Shown here one piece after another: positions 60,071 through 64,000 of a stretch of 64,000 nucleotides of DNA; the stretch's first letter is position 1, and every line of letters begins with the position of its first letter. The notes under the pieces were generated by a model that made no database searches, was not told the origin of the DNA, and saw nothing but the letters and a program-made list of their open reading frames with translations. The DNA is taken from assembly GCF_029168945.1 (NCBI RefSeq), contig NC_083604.1:75532211-75596210 (forward strand), read 5' to 3'. The stretch is from Cannabis sativa (taxonomy: Eukaryota > Streptophyta > Magnoliopsida > Rosales > Cannabaceae). Both the position numbers and the translations under genes were made by a program.

Positions 60071-61962
60071 TGTTGGAAATTATTTTATCAGGATCTTAGA
60101 TCTACTCACAAGTATGTTGATTAACACCCTAAATATGAACTTTCTAAAACGATGAAATAAACACATATAAAGTTTAGGAAACCTTACATTGTGTGCAGCG
60201 GAATATAATGACTCCTTCCGTTTAGATATCTAGCCCTTGATTCCTTTTTGTAGCAGAGCATTATCAATATCTGAACCTGGATCTCTTTCTCTGATTCTTT
60301 AGTGCTGAAACTCCCTCTTGCTGAAAGTCTTTCTTCACGATCTTACTCACTATGATTGAGGTATCACTTGCTGTGTGTGGGCACTACTCTAACACTAAGA
60401 ATTTCGAAATTCAAGAGGGAAGAAAGAGAAGAAGGTGGCGGCTAGGTATAGAGAGAAAAGGCTCAGGTTTTTCTCTGAAGGAAAAAGTAGAAAATTTAGT
60501 GTGTATTTCCTGAAGACTTCACTATCTATTTATAGCATTCCACTAGGGTTAGGTTTGAATTATTTGGCATTAAAATAATGAAAATATCATAGGATAATTC
60601 CTATAAAAGTGGCCGGCCATGCAATGTGGATTTGGGCCTCACTTTTTGTAATTTTGCAGTTTTATCTTTTCTGCATCTGATTTTCTCAAAAATGTCAATT
60701 TTCTAATTCAACCATTTAAATGCCAATTCTAACTATTTAATAACTATAAATAATTATTAAATAATATTGTCATTTATCATATTTATTAATTGAACTATAC
60801 AAAGTATCATAATTAACAAATATGTCCCTAAAACTCTTTCTTTACAATTTCGCCCTTACTTAGTGAAAAATTCACAAATAGACATAGTCTAATTTGAGAA
60901 TTATAATTGATTAATCAAAACCAATTATATGAGTCTTACAAGCAATATTATCTCAACTAGTGGGGGGACCATGAGTCTATATAACCGAGCTTCCAATAAG
61001 CAGATCAAGAATTTATAACCTAAATTCACTGACTTATTAATTCTTCGTTGAATCCACGCATAGAACTTAGAATTGCACTCTCAGTATATAGAATGCTCTA
61101 TATGTTCCACCATATAGACACATCATTAGTTATCCATTGTTATAATCCTAATTTGATCAATGATCCTCTATATGAATGATCTACACAGTAAAGGGATTAG
61201 ATTACCGTTACACCCTACAATGTATTTAATCCTTAAAACACTTAACCCCGTATAAATGATATTTCAGCTTATGTGAAATGAGATCTCCACCATTTATTTT
61301 CGTTTGGTCAAGCTCGAAGGAGATCATCCTTTACTTACTATTTGCCAGATAGAAGCTATAGATTCCATGTTCATGTTAGCGCTCCCACTCAATTGCACTA
61401 CCGTGTTCCCAAAATGTACATATCACCCTGACCTAAAAGTAGGCTTAACTAACAAATCAAAAATTACGAATAGCCTCTCGAGATTGAGCCTAATCATAAT
61501 AGGATTAAGATCATTTGATCTAAGATCAACTAGACGATATTGACTTGAATAGATATTACGGTAAGTTTAATAAATCTAAGTCAAAGTTCAATATCGGTCC
61601 CTTCCGATGCATACTCCATGCATCCAACCTGAGCTTTACTTTAACCAATTCTCTGGAAAGAACATAGCATTTCTCCACATGCAAGTAAACTCTGTTGTAG
61701 ATTATCATATCAGTAAAACCCTGTGTCTGATAAATCTAGGAAACTTTATTCACATAGTCATGTTTACTTTCCAATGTGTTAACAGCACAATAAACAGGAT
61801 CAAGTATGTGAAAAGAGTTTCAGATGAATTCATACATTATGTACATATAATCATGAAATAAATCATGTGAACCATGCAACATTAAATGTTATTTCTGATC
61901 TATATTAATAATTAAATTTGATTATATTGAAATGAGTTTTATTTAGGGCATAAAACCCAACA
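60071..61962 (-). mobile_element. solo LTR, about 1.9 kb, Copia SIRE/Maximus-like
   Basis: Starts TGTTGGAAAT and ends AACCCAACA on the plus strand, and is flanked by the perfect 5-bp duplication GTAGG (60066-60070 and 61963-61967). No internal region, primer site or second LTR is present. The minus strand carries a TATA box near its own upstream part. The length of 1,892 bp is unusually long for Copia LTRs but fits the SIRE/Maximus lineage; that assignment is inference. A solo LTR arises when recombination between two LTRs removes the interior. Confidence 0.8.
60521..60535 (-). promoter_or_regulatory. TATA box in the solo LTR
   Basis: Minus strand GCTATAAATAGATAG, placed in the part of the LTR where U3 meets R. 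It could still drive transcription toward lower coordinates, that is toward the 5' flank of the WD40 gene, which is on the same strand. Confidence 0.55.
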
Positions 61963-61967
61963 GTAGG

Positions 61968-62602
61968 TTCATTCAACCTCCTAGCTTGAGCACTCAATTA
62001 TTGTACAAAGTACGTAATTGCACTATTAACAACCCGTCAATTGTAGAAAACTTATTATTCCCAACCACTAATAGCAATTTGATGGCGAGTCATCGAATAA
62101 CAAAGAAGAACCAACAACGAAACAAAACAAAATAAAATCATGTCACACAGATAAAACTAAAACACTTAAAACCATGTCACAAAGACAAGATTGTAAGAAA
62201 CTCAAAACCATATCACAAATAGAAGACTAAAACACTCAAAACCATGTCATAGAGACAAAACTAATCATAGTAGCGAAAATCGAATCACAATAGCAAAACA
62301 CAACCCTGATCAAGCCGCACTTATGTCTTGAGAAGGTTTGCGGGCCTAGCTAAAAAAAAGACAACCTCCAGTAAATATAAATTTAAGAACAAAAAACTCT
62401 AAAGAATATGAATAGTTAAATTCATTGATTTGTCCCCTTTCAATTCTTAAAATTCTTGTCATGAGATTTTTTTGGACAAAAATAGTACATTACAAAAAAA
62501 AAACCATTACACATGAGGAAAGACAAATTCTCTAGATCAGGCCTAACATTAGGTATAAGGGCTATGTTCAAAAATATGGAAAAAATTATTAAGGTTATGC
62601 CA
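61968..62602. other. spacer between the solo LTR and hAT-like element
   Basis: A/C-rich with repeats of the form AAAACCATGTCACA(A/G)AGA, CTCAAAACCATATCACAAATAG, four to five imperfect copies at about 62140-62260. No gene seen. Confidence 0.5.
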
Positions 62603-62610
62603 CTAAATAT

Positions 62611-63371
62611 TAGGGGTGTACATCAAACCGCTCAAACCGCCCGCACCGCAAAAAAAATGCGGTTTGAAATTCTTCGCGGTGCGGTTACGGTTTGAATTTT
62701 TCCCAAACCGCGCGGTGCGGTGCGGTTTGCAGTTTTAAATTATTAAACCGCGATTCAAACCGCACCGCACCGCATCTTTTAAAATTTCAATTTTTATATT
62801 TATTTTATTAAGCCCATACATATGAGCCCAACCCAAGCCTATAAATCTTAGGGCAAAATCCATAACTCTTCACAAACTCTCTCTTCTTAGCAACAAACCC
62901 AAGCCCATACATGTGTATTAAAATTTGGAGTTGGAAGTTTGTGTTTGTTTTATTTTTAATCTATTGATGTAAGTATGTTAGTTGTGCATTTATATTGTTG
63001 TTGGAACTTAATTAGTTTCAAGTTTGTTATTTTGATTTAAGTGTGTTGTTGAAACTTTAAAAAGATTATTGACTTATTGTTGTTGTTATAACTTTTATTA
63101 GTCTCAAGTTTGTTGTATTTTCTTAAGTGTTTTGGAATAATTATATTAATGATAGTTTGATTATTTTATGATGATTTCAAAAAAAAAAAAATTGTGATAG
63201 TTCAAACCGCATAAACCGCAAAAATCGCACCGCACCGCATCATTTTTTGCAGTGCGGTTTTTGCGGTTTTTTAGTATCGCAGTGCGGTTTGGAAAATTGG
63301 AAAAACCGCATGTGCGGGTTGGTTTGAAAAAATAGTGAAAAACCGCACCACCCGCACCGCGAACACCCCTA
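62611..63371. mobile_element. non-autonomous hAT-like element, AAACCGC-rich
   Basis: The ends TAGGGGTGT and ACACCCCTA are perfect inverted repeats, flanked by the perfect 8-bp duplication CTAAATAT (62603-62610 and 63372-63379). Both subterminal regions (62620-62790 and 63200-63360) are packed with GCGGTTTG, AAACCGC and GGTGCGG in both orientations, able to pair with each other. The middle is AT-rich. It is 761 bp and noncoding. Confidence 0.88.
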
Positions 63372-63539
63372 CTAAATATAGCATTATCTAACCAAATCAA
63401 ACTAAAAATATGGTTTTTTTTTTTTAAAAAAAAAAAACATATAAAACATTGAAAAGAAAATCTGAATTCAAGATTCATAAAAAATAAAAACTTAATTAAA
63501 TTACCATAAAAATATTAAAATTCCCTTTATATTTACAAA

Positions 63540-64000
63540 TAAAACTATAGTGATCGCCGAAGTTGTCACTCATACCGAAAAAGTCACCGGAGTTTACTGC
63601 CGGCACCGGAAAAGTCGTTGGAGTAGCTTTTGGTGTCGAAAAAATCGCCGGAGTTGCTGTCAGCGCCAAGAAAATCGTTAGAATTAACATTGTCGCCGGA
63701 AAAATCACAGGAAAAATCACAAAGAAATAGTTTTTTCATCAAAAAACCAATTTCTTGGTGATTTTTCCAATCATTTTACCGGTGACAATGCCAATTATGA
63801 CGACTATTCTGGAGTTTGATGTCGGTGCCGGAAAAGTCGCCGGAGTAGCTGCTAGCGTCAGAAAAGTCGTCAAAATTGACATTGTCAACGGAAAAATCAC
63901 CGAAAAATTACTAAAAAACTATTAAGAAACTGGTTTCTTGATGAAGAAACCCATCAAGAAACCGGTTTCTTGGTGATTTTTTCGGTAATTTTACCGGTGA
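63540..64000. repeat. GCCGGAAAAxTC minisatellite at the window edge
   Basis: Imperfect units of about 33-36 bp around GCCGGAAAAGTC(G/A)CCGGAGT. They include GCACCGGAAAAGTCG, GTCGAAAAAATCGCC, GCCGGAAAAATCACAGG, GTGCCGGAAAAGTCGCC and AACGGAAAAATCACCG. The last 90 bp turn into palindromic AAGAAAC(C/T)GGTTTCTTG. The array probably continues past the window. Confidence 0.75.

Overview
This is a window of plant nuclear DNA, almost certainly from a eudicot. The genes are split by GT-AG introns. They include plant-only families (REM-type B3 factor, extra-large G protein, RUS/DUF647 protein, CYP82-like P450), and the AT-rich intergenic DNA is full of plant-type Copia, LINE, hAT, MULE, Tourist and Helitron elements. 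The species cannot be fixed from the sequence; Rosales (for example Cannabaceae) is only a guess. No RNA gene, CRISPR array or prokaryote-like operon was seen.

Layout. 1-6.1 kb: a REM-type B3 gene (minus, 8 exons, 522 aa) and, to its left, a second copy of its promoter and first exon, whose first intron is interrupted by a Copia LTR; the rest of that copy would lie outside the window. 6.1-11.1 kb: AT-rich spacer with Tourist and MULE-type MITEs, one nested in another. 11.1-17.7 kb: a CYP82-like P450 whose single 5-kb intron holds two hAT-like elements and a small LTR element with a gag-like ORF. 18.1-21.0 kb: an inverted dimer of a hAT-like element, split by a Helitron that carries a MULE-type MITE. 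21.3-23.6 kb: a chimeric locus joining a broken MULE-transposase N-terminal fragment to the HMG-box end of SSRP1. 24-29.4 kb: T-rich spacer, a 197-bp tandem repeat, a long (CT)n tract inside a TIR element, and a hAT-like element with a nested MITE. 30.0-38.1 kb: the conserved core, a RUS4-like gene (plus) and an XLG1-like gene (minus), arranged tail to tail. 39.4-45.4 kb: further TIR and TRIM elements. 45.4-52.4 kb: a Copia element with near-identical LTRs, 5-bp TSDs and a decayed pol. 53.9-56.9 kb: a foldback element and a 5'-truncated LINE. 57.6-59.1 kb: an intronless WD40 gene resembling JINGUBANG (minus). 60.1-64.0 kb: a 1.9-kb solo LTR, a hAT-like element rich in AAACCGC, and the start of a GCCGGAAAA minisatellite.

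The intact genes (REM, P450, RUS, XLG, WD40) do not form an obvious pathway or cluster. The most unusual signals are the MULE/SSRP1 chimera, the recently moved but coding-dead Copia element, and a set of hAT-like elements that share 8-bp TSDs and a T-A-x-G-x-x-T-G-x type end but have different short GC-rich motifs packed near their ends. Splice sites and termini were placed by eye. Exon phases were checked by arithmetic for the five main genes, but no alignment or database search was possible.
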